A DNA stretch of 64,000 nucleotides. Origin: Hanstruepera neustonica. GTDB lineage: Bacteria; Bacteroidota; Bacteroidia; Flavobacteriales; Flavobacteriaceae. Location of the stretch: NCBI RefSeq assembly GCF_002895005.1, contig NZ_POWF01000003.1, positions 124,001 through 188,000 of the forward strand. The letters run 5' to 3'. The notes below the pieces were generated by a model. The model did no database searches. It was not told the origin of the DNA and saw nothing but the letters and a program-made list of their open reading frames with translations. Made by a program: the position numbers and the translations under genes. This document shows positions 45,249-53,173 of the stretch, one piece after another (position 1 is the stretch's first letter; the number at the start of each line of letters is the position of its first letter).

Positions 45249-45401
45249 ATGAAAAAACAATTTTTCAAATTTCTAGCCAAGGTCAACAAAGCTGTATTGC
45301 CAAGTTATACCAAACAGCGTTTGGATTTGAGCAAAGCCACCAAACTACAAATGGCTATTTTTGGTTGGAAATTGTATGTTACCAAAAATGCTCTGGATTA
45401 A
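45249..45401 (+). CDS. Conserved 50-residue protein (often annotated "SsrA-binding" by mistake)
   Basis: The frame reads MKKQFFKFLAKVNKAVLPSY, then TKQRLDLSKATKLQMAIFGW and KLYVTKNALD. It is basic and helical, too short for SmpB, which is about 150 residues and which this sequence does not match. From memory, near-identical short proteins occur across Flavobacteriaceae, sometimes labelled SsrA-binding protein; this needs checking. A consensus promoter sits just upstream and a tRNA gene follows. The role is unknown. Confidence 0.75.
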   Translation: MKKQFFKFLAKVNKAVLPSYTKQRLDLSKATKLQMAIFGWKLYVTKNALD

Positions 45402-45458
45402 TTTAAATTTTATTTGGCAGATTATCTAAAAAAGGAATATATTTGCACCCACAAAAAT

Positions 45459-45532
45459 GGCCACGTGGCGCAACTGAATAGCGCACTTGATTACGGCTCA
45501 AGAGGTTGCAGGTTTGAATCCTGCCGTGGTCA
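45459..45532 (+). tRNA. tRNA-Arg(ACG)
   Basis: The acceptor GGCCACG pairs with CGTGGTC (G-U at the second pair). The D arm is GCGC/GCGC. The anticodon stem CTTGA / TCAAG carries loop TTACGGC, so the anticodon is ACG. The T arm GCAGG / CCTGC has loop TTTGAAT. The discriminator is A and CCA is not encoded. The 3' end is repeated downstream. Confidence 0.95.
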
Positions 45533-45657
45533 CGAATAAATAATTCGATTAAAAAAACGCCAAGTTTACTTGAGCGTTTTTTTTATTTGAATTGTTTTCA
45601 AAGTGGAGCTTTGCCAGGTTATGGCATCTTGAGAAACAATCCTGCCGTGGTCACGAA
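45517..45657 (+). repeat. Direct repeat of the tRNA-Arg 3' end (20 bp, 121 bp apart)
   Basis: aatcctgccgtggtcacgaa occurs at 45517-45536 (inside the tRNA and just beyond) and again at 45638-45657. Such a duplicated tRNA 3' end is the usual trace of integration at a tRNA attachment site. The 101 bp between the copies hold only a terminator hairpin, so any element has gone. Confidence 0.7.
45551..45592 (+). terminator. Terminator after tRNA-Arg
   Basis: AACGCCAAG with loop TTTA and CTTGAGCGTT (one bulged A), between A and T tracts. Its reverse complement nearly equals the hairpin at 48721-48746. Confidence 0.85.
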
Positions 45658-45755
45658 AACAAACGCAATTAATAAATATTAGTTACGTTTTTTATTTTAG
45701 ACTTCTTCATTTTCCATTAATATACAATTAATAGAATTATTTTCAATATCTGTTA

Positions 45756-45800
45756 TGTAACATAAGTAACTGAAAATCATTTTTTCATGTAGTAAGTTTA
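45756..45800 (+). promoter_or_regulatory. Operator and promoter of the persulfide dioxygenase gene
   Basis: TGTAACATAAGTAACTGAA (45756-45774) resembles a Crp/Fnr-type dyad and is nearly the same as the site before the next gene. A -7 box TAAGTTTA lies at 45793-45800, which puts the dyad centre at about -41.5 relative to the likely start, the class II activator position. Confidence 0.65.
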
Positions 45801-45823
45801 TCCAAACGAAAAACTAATATAAC

Positions 45824-47236
45824 ATGAAAATAGAACAGATTTATACAGGATGCATCGCACATGCAGCATATTATATTGAAAATAATGGCGAAGCAGCCAT
45901 TTTTGATCCTTTAAGAGAAGTACAACCCTACATCGACAGAGCCACAAATGACAAAGCCAAAATTAAGTACGTTTTTGAAACCCATTTTCATGCCGATTTT
46001 GTCAGTGGTCATTTAGATTTGAAAAAGAAGACTGGTGCACAAATAGTTTTTGGTCCAACGGCAAAACCTAATTATAATGCCATAGTGGCCGAAGATGGCC
46101 AAATATTCCATGTTGGCAATTATAAAGTGAAGGTCATTCATACACCTGGACACACTATGGAAAGTACTACGTATCTCTTAATTGATGAAAACAACAAGGA
46201 ACATGGCATCATTACAGGTGACACCTTATTTATTGGCGATGTTGGTAGACCAGATTTAGCGCAACACGTCATTGCCGATTTAACCGAAGAAAAATTAGCA
46301 GCTCACTTGTATGATTCACTTCGCAATAAAATAATGCCTCTAAGTGATGATTTAATTGTTTACCCCAATCATGGCGCTGGTTCGGCATGTGGAAAAATGA
46401 TGAGCAAGGAAACTACAGATACTTTAGGAAACCAAAAGAAAACCAATTACGCCTTAAGGCCTGATATGACCAAAGATGAGTTTATTAAAGAATTACTGAC
46501 AGGCTTAACAACACCTCCTGGTTATTTTCCGCAAAATGTACTTATGAATATTCAAGGGTATGAAAGTTTAGACACGATCATGGATCGCGCCACAAAGGCA
46601 TTGAGCCCTGAAGAATTTGAATTACTTGCCAATGAAACCGAAGCTTTGATGCTGGATACTCGAAATGCCGATGATTTTGCAAAAGGCTTCATACCAAATA
46701 GTATTAATATTGGTTTAGAGGGCAATTTTGCTCAATGGGTTGGCGAAATGATTCCAGATGTCAAACAAGAAATACTCCTCATAACCTATCCAGGCAAAGA
46801 AGAAGAAGCTATTACCAGATTAAGCCGTGTTGGCTATGACAATACCATTGGTTATTTAAACGATGGATTTGATTCTTGGCAAGAAAGCCATAAGGAAGTG
46901 GATACTGTATCTAGAATTTCTCCGAAGGAATTCGAGAACATGTATTCTGAAAACCCAATGGTTATTGATGTCAGAAAGAAAAGTGAATTTGATTCAGAAC
47001 ATGTTATAGATGCCATAAATGTGCCACTAAATGAAATAAATCAACATTTATCTACATTCCCAAAAGACAAGTTTTTTGTGTTGCACTGTGCTGGTGGTTA
47101 TAGAAGTATGATTGCCGCATCCATTTTAAAACAACGCGGTTGGGATGATTTTGTAGACGTTACTGGCGGGTTTAATGAGATGAAAAATACTAACATTGAA
47201 AAATCGGACTATGTTTGCCCTACAACTATGTTATGA
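45824..47236 (+). CDS. Persulfide dioxygenase fused to two rhodanese domains (CstB-like)
   Basis: This 470-residue protein detoxifies persulfides made from sulfide. Residues about 1-250 form the metallo-beta-lactamase-like persulfide dioxygenase: FETHFHADFVSGHLDL (HxHxD-type), HTPGHTMESTTYLL and ITGDTLFIGDVGRPDLAQ. A first rhodanese domain (about 265-355) has LLITYPGKEEEA where the active-site Cys should be, so it is a pseudo-rhodanese. The second (about 370-460) keeps the Cys in FVLHCAGGYRSMIAA. The same order occurs in staphylococcal CstB. Its promoter and operator match those of the next gene, and a terminator follows it. Confidence 0.9.
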   Translation: MKIEQIYTGCIAHAAYYIENNGEAAIFDPLREVQPYIDRATNDKAKIKYVFETHFHADFVSGHLDLKKKTGAQIVFGPTAKPNYNAIVAEDGQIFHVGNYKVKVIHTPGHTMESTTYLLIDENNKEHGIITGDTLFIGDVGRPDLAQHVIADLTEEKLAAHLYDSLRNKIMPLSDDLIVYPNHGAGSACGKMMSKETTDTLGNQKKTNYALRPDMTKDEFIKELLTGLTTPPGYFPQNVLMNIQGYESLDTIMDRATKALSPEEFELLANETEALMLDTRNADDFAKGFIPNSINIGLEGNFAQWVGEMIPDVKQEILLITYPGKEEEAITRLSRVGYDNTIGYLNDGFDSWQESHKEVDTVSRISPKEFENMYSENPMVIDVRKKSEFDSEHVIDAINVPLNEINQHLSTFPKDKFFVLHCAGGYRSMIAASILKQRGWDDFVDVTGGFNEMKNTNIEKSDYVCPTTML

Positions 47237-47250
47237 TGGTTAGTGTTTTA

Positions 47251-47284
47251 AAGCGATCAAATTCTATTTGGTCGCTTTTTTTTG
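47251..47284 (+). terminator. Terminator after the persulfide dioxygenase gene
   Basis: AAGCGATCAAA / TTTGGTCGCTT with one T-G pair, followed by a T tract. It separates this gene from the SQR gene, which has its own promoter. Confidence 0.9.
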
Positions 47285-47355
47285 TTTCTAGACACATCAT
47301 CTTAACTAGCTACTGTCTATTAATAAAGCAATCATAATCATGGTTTTTAGGACTT

Positions 47356-47400
47356 TGTAACATTTGTTACTGAATTACAAATGCAAGTCTTTTATTTTTA
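47356..47400 (+). promoter_or_regulatory. Operator and promoter of the SQR gene
   Basis: TGTAACATTTGTTACTGAA (47356-47374) contains a perfect 14-bp dyad GTAACATTTGTTAC. A -7 box TATTTTTA lies at 47393-47400. The dyad is 37 bp from the -7 box and 69 bp from the ATG, the same geometry as the preceding gene (37 and 68). Confidence 0.72.
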
Positions 47401-47424
47401 GAAAGTTAATCAAAACAAAACATT

Positions 47425-48687
47425 ATGAGCAAACATCATAAAATATTAATAATTGGTGGCGGAACAGCAGGTATTATGGTTGCAGCCAAGCTACTAAAAA
47501 CTAACAATCAGTTAGATATTGCCATTATTGAGCCTGCAGACACCCATTATTATCAACCAGCATGGACATTGGTTGGAGCGGGAACTTTTGATTTCAAGAA
47601 AACCGCCAAACCCATGCGAGATGTTATGCCTAATGGCGTCACATGGATTAAAGATTTTGCAACGGGTTTTAATCCCGAAGGTAATATTGTTCAAACCGAA
47701 TCGAATGGAGACATTAGCTATGATTATTTGGTGGTTGCTGCAGGACTCGTCATGGCACCTGAATTAATTGAAGGCCTTCCCGAAGCGCTCGAAAAAGGAG
47801 TTGTTTGTAGTAACTATACCGATCCAGAACACACCTGGGAAGTTATTAAAAACTTCAAAGGTGGAAATGCCATATTCACGCAACCTACCACACCCATTAA
47901 ATGTGGTGGTGCTCCACAAAAAATAGCCTATTTAGCGGCTGACTATTTCCAAAAAAATGGTTTAAAAAATAAGAGCAACGTTATTTTTGCAACTCCTGGA
48001 AGCGTAATTTTTGGTGTCAAACCCATTAGGGAAACACTAATGGACGTCATTCACAATTATGGCATACATTTTAAACCGTTCTATGCACCTTTTAAAATTG
48101 ATTCCGATAAAAAGATTGTTTATTTTAGAAATGCGGCTCCCGAAGAAAATAAATGTGTAATCATCGAAGATAATGAGTTAGGTGAAAAAATGAGCGGTGA
48201 TACCGTTATTGAGATGCCATTTGATATGTTACACTTGGCACCTCCACAAACGCCTCCTAAATTTGTAAAGAACTCGGTTTTAGTCAATGATGCTGGTTGG
48301 TTGGATGTTGATCATCATTCACTTCAACATAATAAATACCCTAATATTTTTGGACTTGGAGATGTTGCCGCATTACCAACAGCCAAAACGGGAGCCGCCA
48401 TTAGAAAGCAAGCCCCTGTAGTGGTTGATAATCTATTACATTTAATGGCCAATGAAGCTGCCAGCAATCACAATTACAACGGCTATTCTTCATGTCCGTT
48501 GGTTACAGGTTATGGGAAAATGGTTCTAGCTGAATTTGATTATGATAGTAATTTTACGCCAGATCCAAAATTAAAGCAAATGTTGATTTTTGATAGCTCA
48601 AAAGAACATTGGCGCTTATGGATGTTGAAAAAGTATGGCTTACCATATTTGTACTGGAACAAAATGTTAAAAGGTAAAGACGTTTAG
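47425..48687 (+). CDS. sqr: Sulfide:quinone oxidoreductase (type II, SQRDL-like)
   Basis: The FAD enzyme oxidises sulfide and passes electrons to the quinone pool at the membrane. The 420 residues begin with the dinucleotide site KILIIGGGTAGIMVAAKLL, carry TPIKCGGAPQKIAYLAADYF with Cys160, PNIFGLGDVAALPTAKTGAA for FAD, and GYSSCPLVTGYGKMVLAEFD with a second conserved Cys. The two Cys residues would form the catalytic disulfide or trisulfide. The C-terminal WRLWMLKKYGLPYLYWNKML is a membrane-contact region. Its product persulfide would be the substrate of the upstream dioxygenase, so the two genes form one pathway. Confidence 0.92.
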   Translation: MSKHHKILIIGGGTAGIMVAAKLLKTNNQLDIAIIEPADTHYYQPAWTLVGAGTFDFKKTAKPMRDVMPNGVTWIKDFATGFNPEGNIVQTESNGDISYDYLVVAAGLVMAPELIEGLPEALEKGVVCSNYTDPEHTWEVIKNFKGGNAIFTQPTTPIKCGGAPQKIAYLAADYFQKNGLKNKSNVIFATPGSVIFGVKPIRETLMDVIHNYGIHFKPFYAPFKIDSDKKIVYFRNAAPEENKCVIIEDNELGEKMSGDTVIEMPFDMLHLAPPQTPPKFVKNSVLVNDAGWLDVDHHSLQHNKYPNIFGLGDVAALPTAKTGAAIRKQAPVVVDNLLHLMANEAASNHNYNGYSSCPLVTGYGKMVLAEFDYDSNFTPDPKLKQMLIFDSSKEHWRLWMLKKYGLPYLYWNKMLKGKDV

Positions 48688-48720
48688 TTTTTGGTTAAAC
48701 TAGTTAATAGTGATTGGAAG

Positions 48721-48752
48721 AAACGCTCAAGTAAATTTGGGCGTTTTTTTTT
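48721..48752. terminator. Bidirectional terminator after SQR and clpS
   Basis: AAACGCTCAA / TTTGGGCGTTT with a T-G pair, followed by a T9 tract. It nearly equals the reverse complement of the hairpin at 45551-45592. Confidence 0.9.
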
Positions 48753-48755
48753 GTA

Positions 48756-49031
48756 TCAGATAATTTCCGCACTTAAACCAGCTTCCAGCAACATAGAGCA
48801 ACGCGGTTTTAGATCATCATAGACACCTGTTTTTACCGTGCATTTTCCTTTGTAATGCACAATAATGGAACATTGTTCGGCTTGTTCTGGCGTATGGTCA
48901 CAGGCATACATCAACGTTTCAATGACATGATCAAATGTATTGACATCATCATTATATAAGATAATTTCATTTTGCTTTAGAACATCTTCTTTCAAAGAAA
49001 CATCCTCTAAAGTTTTTTCTTGCGTACTCAT
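48756..49031 (-). CDS. clpS: ATP-dependent Clp protease adaptor ClpS
   Basis: ClpS brings N-degron proteins to ClpAP. The 91 residues show the core EIILYNDDVNTFDHVIETLM, YACDHTPEQAEQCSIIVHYK, GKCTVKTGVYDDLKPRCSML and LLEAGLSAEI. The NDD and the metal-contact residues of the binding cleft are present. It follows prmA by 13 bp on the same strand, an arrangement common in Flavobacteriaceae. Confidence 0.95.
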   Translation of the reverse strand: MSTQEKTLEDVSLKEDVLKQNEIILYNDDVNTFDHVIETLMYACDHTPEQAEQCSIIVHYKGKCTVKTGVYDDLKPRCSMLLEAGLSAEII

Positions 49032-49044
49032 GGTAATTTTTAAA

Positions 49045-49881
49045 CTAATTTATGAATTTTAGGGCAACCCAATGATTTTTCTCAATAGTTTCAACGTGAG
49101 TTAGACCTAAATTATTACATGTATCTACAATTATTGGAATATCATCTTTGTAAAACCCACTCAAAAACAACATGCCCGACGTATTAAGACAAGGAACATA
49201 AACACTCAAATCGTTCAATAAAATATTGCGGTTAATATTTGCAATAATGACATCATAATGTTTACCATCCAAAATATTAGCATCGCCTTCAAATACTGAA
49301 ATATGTTTGCAATTATTCCGCTCAACATTTTCTAGACTGTTGAGATAACACCAATTATCAATGTCAATGGCATCAATCTTTGCAGCACCTTTCATTTCAG
49401 CCAAAATAGCCAACACACCTGTGCCACAACCCATGTCCAATACAGACTTATTTTCAAAATCATTTTTTAAAATATGCTGAATCATCATATGAGTTGTTTC
49501 GTGATGACCCGTACCGAAACTCATTTTGGGCTCAATGACGATGTCATACTGGGTCTCCGGTTTTACATGAAATGGTGCACGAACGGTTACTTGATTATCA
49601 ACTTGAATAGGCGTAAAATTCCGTTCCCACTCCTCATTCCAATTGACCTGTTCTATCTCTTGGAACTCATAGGTGATTTCAAATTCACCTGAATGCAGTA
49701 TCTGAATCGAATCCAAAATATGTTCATGCCATTCTGGTTTCTGAATATATGCTGTAACGCCTGTTTCTGTTTCCACGAAACTTTCAAAACCAGCAAAACC
49801 CAATTCTGCAATAAGTATCTCGACTCCTGGTTGTGAAGGAACTACTTGAAAATCGTACCCGATGTAAATTGTATTAGACAT
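49045..49881 (-). CDS. prmA: Ribosomal protein L11 methyltransferase
   Basis: PrmA trimethylates ribosomal protein L11. The 278 residues have an N-terminal substrate-recognition domain (about 1-60), FGTGHHETTHMMIQHILKND and the SAM site KSVLDMGCGTGVLAILAEMK, VIANINRNILLNDLSVYVPC with the NINRN catalytic-type motif, and LFLSGFYKDDIPIIVDTCNN near the end. These are characteristic of the family. It sits between tpiA and clpS with spacings of 11 and 13 bp. Confidence 0.95.
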   Translation of the reverse strand: MSNTIYIGYDFQVVPSQPGVEILIAELGFAGFESFVETETGVTAYIQKPEWHEHILDSIQILHSGEFEITYEFQEIEQVNWNEEWERNFTPIQVDNQVTVRAPFHVKPETQYDIVIEPKMSFGTGHHETTHMMIQHILKNDFENKSVLDMGCGTGVLAILAEMKGAAKIDAIDIDNWCYLNSLENVERNNCKHISVFEGDANILDGKHYDVIIANINRNILLNDLSVYVPCLNTSGMLFLSGFYKDDIPIIVDTCNNLGLTHVETIEKNHWVALKFIN

Positions 49882-49892
49882 TCAATAACGAA

Positions 49893-50642
49893 CTAAAAAG
49901 CGTTTACAATGGCAAAAAAATCTTCGGCGTTCAGAGATGCACCACCAATTAAGCCTCCATCAACATCTGGTTTTGAAAAAATTTCTTTTGCATTATTTGG
50001 TTTCACACTACCTCCATAAAGTATGGAGACAGATTCTGCCACATCTTGACCATATTTATTAGCTAATGTCTTTCTGATAAACGCATGCATACTCTGTGCT
50101 TGTTCCGGTGTTGCCGTCTCGCCTGTTCCAATAGCCCAAACAGGCTCATATGCCAAAATAATATTATCAAAATCAGCAGCCTCTAAATGAAATAATGCAT
50201 TGTTAATTTGGCTTGCTACAACATTTTCATGTTTGTCCGATTTTCTATCGGAAAGTTCCTCACCAAAACAAAAAATAACCTGCATTTTATGCTGCAATGC
50301 CGTGTCCACTTTTTTCGCAAGGGCTTCGTCGGTTTCATTAAAATAAGCACGACGCTCACTATGTCCTAAAATAACCGTTTTTATACCAATACTGTTCAAC
50401 ATACCAGCGCTTACCTCTCCGGTATAAGCACCATTTTCAGAAAAATGCATATTTTGGGCAGCAACCTCTATTGGGAATTGTCTGGTCGCCTCAAAAGCAT
50501 GCCATAAATTTGTAAATGCAGGTGCAATCATAACCTCGGCATGTGATGTTTTTTTCTGCTGTTTTAATTCTGAAATTAGTGTCTCCGTTTGAATTAATCC
50601 ATAATTCATTTTCCAATTACCAGCTACTATTTGTCTTCTCAT
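49893..50642 (-). CDS. tpiA: Triosephosphate isomerase
   Basis: TIM interconverts dihydroxyacetone phosphate and glyceraldehyde 3-phosphate. The 249 residues form the full barrel: QIVAGNWKMNYGL (catalytic Asn and Lys), VILGHSERRAYFNETDEALA with the electrophilic His, YEPVWAIGTGETATPEQAQS with the catalytic Glu, and ILYGGSVKPNNAKEIF plus GLIGGASLNAEDFFAIVNAF. All catalytic residues are in place. It heads the tpiA-prmA-clpS run. Confidence 0.97.
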   Translation of the reverse strand: MRRQIVAGNWKMNYGLIQTETLISELKQQKKTSHAEVMIAPAFTNLWHAFEATRQFPIEVAAQNMHFSENGAYTGEVSAGMLNSIGIKTVILGHSERRAYFNETDEALAKKVDTALQHKMQVIFCFGEELSDRKSDKHENVVASQINNALFHLEAADFDNIILAYEPVWAIGTGETATPEQAQSMHAFIRKTLANKYGQDVAESVSILYGGSVKPNNAKEIFSKPDVDGGLIGGASLNAEDFFAIVNAF

Positions 50643-50682
50643 GATAATAGTTTTGTTTTAGTTCAACGATCTGTTGATTATC

Positions 50683-50997
50683 TTAAAAAATTTTATACAC
50701 CTTATAAATTAAATAAACAGCTATTAAAAATAAAACTATATAAGCTAAAACTTTTTCAATAGGTTTTATATGCTGCAATTCTGATTTAGCATTTTCTTTA
50801 TCAATTAAATCCTTAAGCTGTATTGCCTTAACTTTATCTTTTTCATGAATGTAAAATAATGTTGAACCTATATGACCTTCATAAGAATCTCGTTCAATTT
50901 GTTTGAATTCTATATTATTATTCAGAAATTCTCTTTCCAAAAATTTAGCAGGAAACGGATACTCCATTTCAGCAACTAAATAAGTCAATTCACTCAT
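50683..50997 (-). CDS. Small protein with C-terminal TM, DUF2007-like
   Basis: The 104 residues begin MSELTYLVAEMEYPFPAKFL, an alpha/beta ferredoxin-like segment of about 70 residues (FLNNNIEFKQIERDSYEGHI; LFYIHEKDKVKAIQLKDLI), and end with a membrane helix VLAYIVLFLIAVYLIYKVYKIF-like stretch. This resembles small DUF2007-type signal proteins tethered to the membrane, though I am not certain. Its start overlaps the permease gene by 4 bp (ATGA), so the two are coupled. Confidence 0.6.
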   Translation of the reverse strand: MSELTYLVAEMEYPFPAKFLEREFLNNNIEFKQIERDSYEGHIGSTLFYIHEKDKVKAIQLKDLIDKENAKSELQHIKPIEKVLAYIVLFLIAVYLIYKVYKIF

Positions 50998-52070
50998 ATT
51001 AAATTCACTTTAGGATCCAGCCAAGTATAAATGATATCAACAAAAATATTGATAATTATAAATATAATGGCAATGATGAGAACTGCACCCATTATAACGG
51101 GTAAATCTAGCATATTGAGCGCATTAACAATTTCTTTACCAAGGCCATTCCACCCAAAAATATATTCAACAAATACAGCGCCTGCCAACATGGAAGCAAA
51201 CCAACCGGAAATGGCGGTAACCACAGGATTCATAGCATTTTTTATAGCATGCGATTTAATAATTTGGAATTCACTTAAGCCCTTGGCTCTAGCCGTTCGG
51301 ATATAATCTTGATTCATAACTTCCAACAAGGAATTTCGCATTAATTGTATCACAACTGCTAATGGTCTTATTCCCAAAACTATGGCTGGCAAAATCAAAT
51401 TCTTCCATTTAATGTGCATCGATTCCCCATAATCGTCTAATTCATAGAGACTTCCAGTCATTTCTAGATTGGTGAATTCATGCAGTAAAAACCCAAACAC
51501 CCAAGCAAATAATATGGCACTGAAAAAAGACGGTACACTCATACCAACTGTACTGACTATTTGAATGCATTTATCTAACCAGGTATTCTTATAAATGGCT
51601 GATATTATCCCGAAAATAATTCCAAGCGTAATCGCAATGAGGATCGCAGATACAGCAAGCACAAACGTATTAGGAAGTGTTTCACCAATGACTTCAGATA
51701 CTTTTTTTCCTTGCTTGGTAAACGACTCGCGCAAATAAGGAAATTTTAATGCAATGTCCGTTTGACCAATCGTCACTAATTTTGAAGCCGAGTACTTACC
51801 TTTTCTCAAATAGGTATAAGATTCCGAATCTGTATTATGAAATGATACAGGTGATAGGTCATTCAAATAATAAAAATATTGCGTGATTTTTGGCTTATCA
51901 AAACCGTATTTTTTACGCACAGCTTCAACCTGCTCTGCAGACTGGTTTTGACCCAACATCATTTTTGCTGGATCTCCTGGCAATACATTAAACAACAAAA
52001 AAATAACGGTGATTACTCCAAATAATGTGAGTAAAGCATAAAACAGTTTATTTAGGAAATAGCTTATCAA
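50994..52070 (-). CDS. OppB/DppB-type ABC transporter permease
   Basis: The 358 residues have six membrane segments. The N-terminus MISYFLNKLFYALLTLFGVI and VLPGDPAKMMLGQNQSAEQV are typical of OppB/DppB permeases. The coupling loop is DYIRTARAKGLSEFQIIKSH and the last segments carry FVEYIFGWNGLGKEIVNALN. Peptide transport is the usual role, but no second permease, ATPase or binding protein lies nearby in the window. An extracytoplasmic insert of about 60 residues follows the first segment, longer than in typical OppB. It precedes the DUF2007-like gene and follows the BT_3928 gene by 4 bp. Confidence 0.88.
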   Translation of the reverse strand: MISYFLNKLFYALLTLFGVITVIFLLFNVLPGDPAKMMLGQNQSAEQVEAVRKKYGFDKPKITQYFYYLNDLSPVSFHNTDSESYTYLRKGKYSASKLVTIGQTDIALKFPYLRESFTKQGKKVSEVIGETLPNTFVLAVSAILIAITLGIIFGIISAIYKNTWLDKCIQIVSTVGMSVPSFFSAILFAWVFGFLLHEFTNLEMTGSLYELDDYGESMHIKWKNLILPAIVLGIRPLAVVIQLMRNSLLEVMNQDYIRTARAKGLSEFQIIKSHAIKNAMNPVVTAISGWFASMLAGAVFVEYIFGWNGLGKEIVNALNMLDLPVIMGAVLIIAIIFIIINIFVDIIYTWLDPKVNLI

Positions 52071-52074
52071 ATAA

Positions 52075-53169
52075 CTACAAATCTATATCATCAATATCAT
52101 TCCAATGGGCTTTTTGCATAACCGTCCCTTTATTGAGTTTCACAATTCCAGGACTGGCTCGAACGACTGTTTTCAAAGCTTTTTCATCGCATAAATAAAA
52201 ATCGAATGCTAATTTATGATCGGCTTTAAATTGTAATTTCTCATCTGTTCCTGATGCACTCAAACCAATAACTGTATAACCTTTTTTCATTGCTTTTTCA
52301 GAAAAAGACTTTAGCTTGGCAACACCATCGGGTTCAGCTGTTGCCAAATTATACATGATAATCATAATCAATTTGTCTTCATTCAAAAACTTATCCGTTA
52401 AATCTTCAGTATCCGTTTCTATCGAAAAGTCCTTAACGGGTGGATCATAACCTTCATCAATTATTTTAGTATCCACGCCAATAAATTCACCATCAACTGT
52501 TGGATAGGTCCCATCGGTTGTAATCACTTTCTCTTCACCATTTACATTGAATTTCCAATAATACTCAATAACTGGTTTAGGAGCATCTTCGGGAATAATC
52601 ATACCTTCCTGAATGTTTGCGCCTACTTTATAGGCTCTAAAATCCTTGGCTGGCAAATGCATCAAAACATGATACCCAAACCATAAACTACCAATAAAAC
52701 TTATCAATGCAATAACCGTGACACCTAACGAGCTAAAAATTGGTTTGATATATTTAATTCCAAAGAATATGATTAAAATTAGTACGAGCAGAATAACGTC
52801 TTTGGTGAAACTTTCCCAAGGCGTCAATTTAAGCGCATCGCCAAAGCAACCGCAATCTTTAACTTTATCAAAATATGCCGAATAGAATGTTAAGAATGTA
52901 AAAAACACAATCATCCCCAACAAACTCCAAATAGTAAATTTTGGTTTATATCCTATTAACAGAAAAACGCCCAAAACCACTTCAAAAACCACCACAAAAA
53001 TGGAAATCATTAGTGCATAGGGTTCTAAAAATGGCATATTTAAAACATCGGCACTAAAGTATTCCTGAAGTTTATAAGAAAACCCAAGCGGATCATTTAG
53101 TTTGATAAGCCCAGAAATAATGAATAAAACACCAACAAGAATTCTACATATTTGTACGATATACTTCAT
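52075..53169 (-). CDS. BT_3928 family membrane protein with DoxX-like domain
   Basis: The start at 53169 (MKYIVQICRILVGVLFIISG) is preferred to 53184. The N-terminal half (about 1-145) is a four-helix DoxX/MauE-like domain with LIKLNDPLGFSYKLQEYFSA and AYFDKVKDCGCFGDALKLTP, whose CGCFG pair is a redox-like motif. The C-terminal half (about 160-364) is extracytoplasmic and thioredoxin-like in outline (IMYNLATAEPDGVAKLKSFS, VIGLSASGTDEKLQFKADHK). It may help manage thiol redox at the membrane. The preceding DUF1599 gene ends 4 bp before the start. Confidence 0.85.
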   Translation of the reverse strand: MKYIVQICRILVGVLFIISGLIKLNDPLGFSYKLQEYFSADVLNMPFLEPYALMISIFVVVFEVVLGVFLLIGYKPKFTIWSLLGMIVFFTFLTFYSAYFDKVKDCGCFGDALKLTPWESFTKDVILLVLILIIFFGIKYIKPIFSSLGVTVIALISFIGSLWFGYHVLMHLPAKDFRAYKVGANIQEGMIIPEDAPKPVIEYYWKFNVNGEEKVITTDGTYPTVDGEFIGVDTKIIDEGYDPPVKDFSIETDTEDLTDKFLNEDKLIMIIMYNLATAEPDGVAKLKSFSEKAMKKGYTVIGLSASGTDEKLQFKADHKLAFDFYLCDEKALKTVVRASPGIVKLNKGTVMQKAHWNDIDDIDL

Positions 53170-53173
53170 AATA

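Noticed and set aside
45638-45657. Second tRNA gene downstream of tRNA-Arg
   Set aside because: Only the last part of the tRNA is repeated; there is no anticodon arm or 5' acceptor strand, so it is a fragment.
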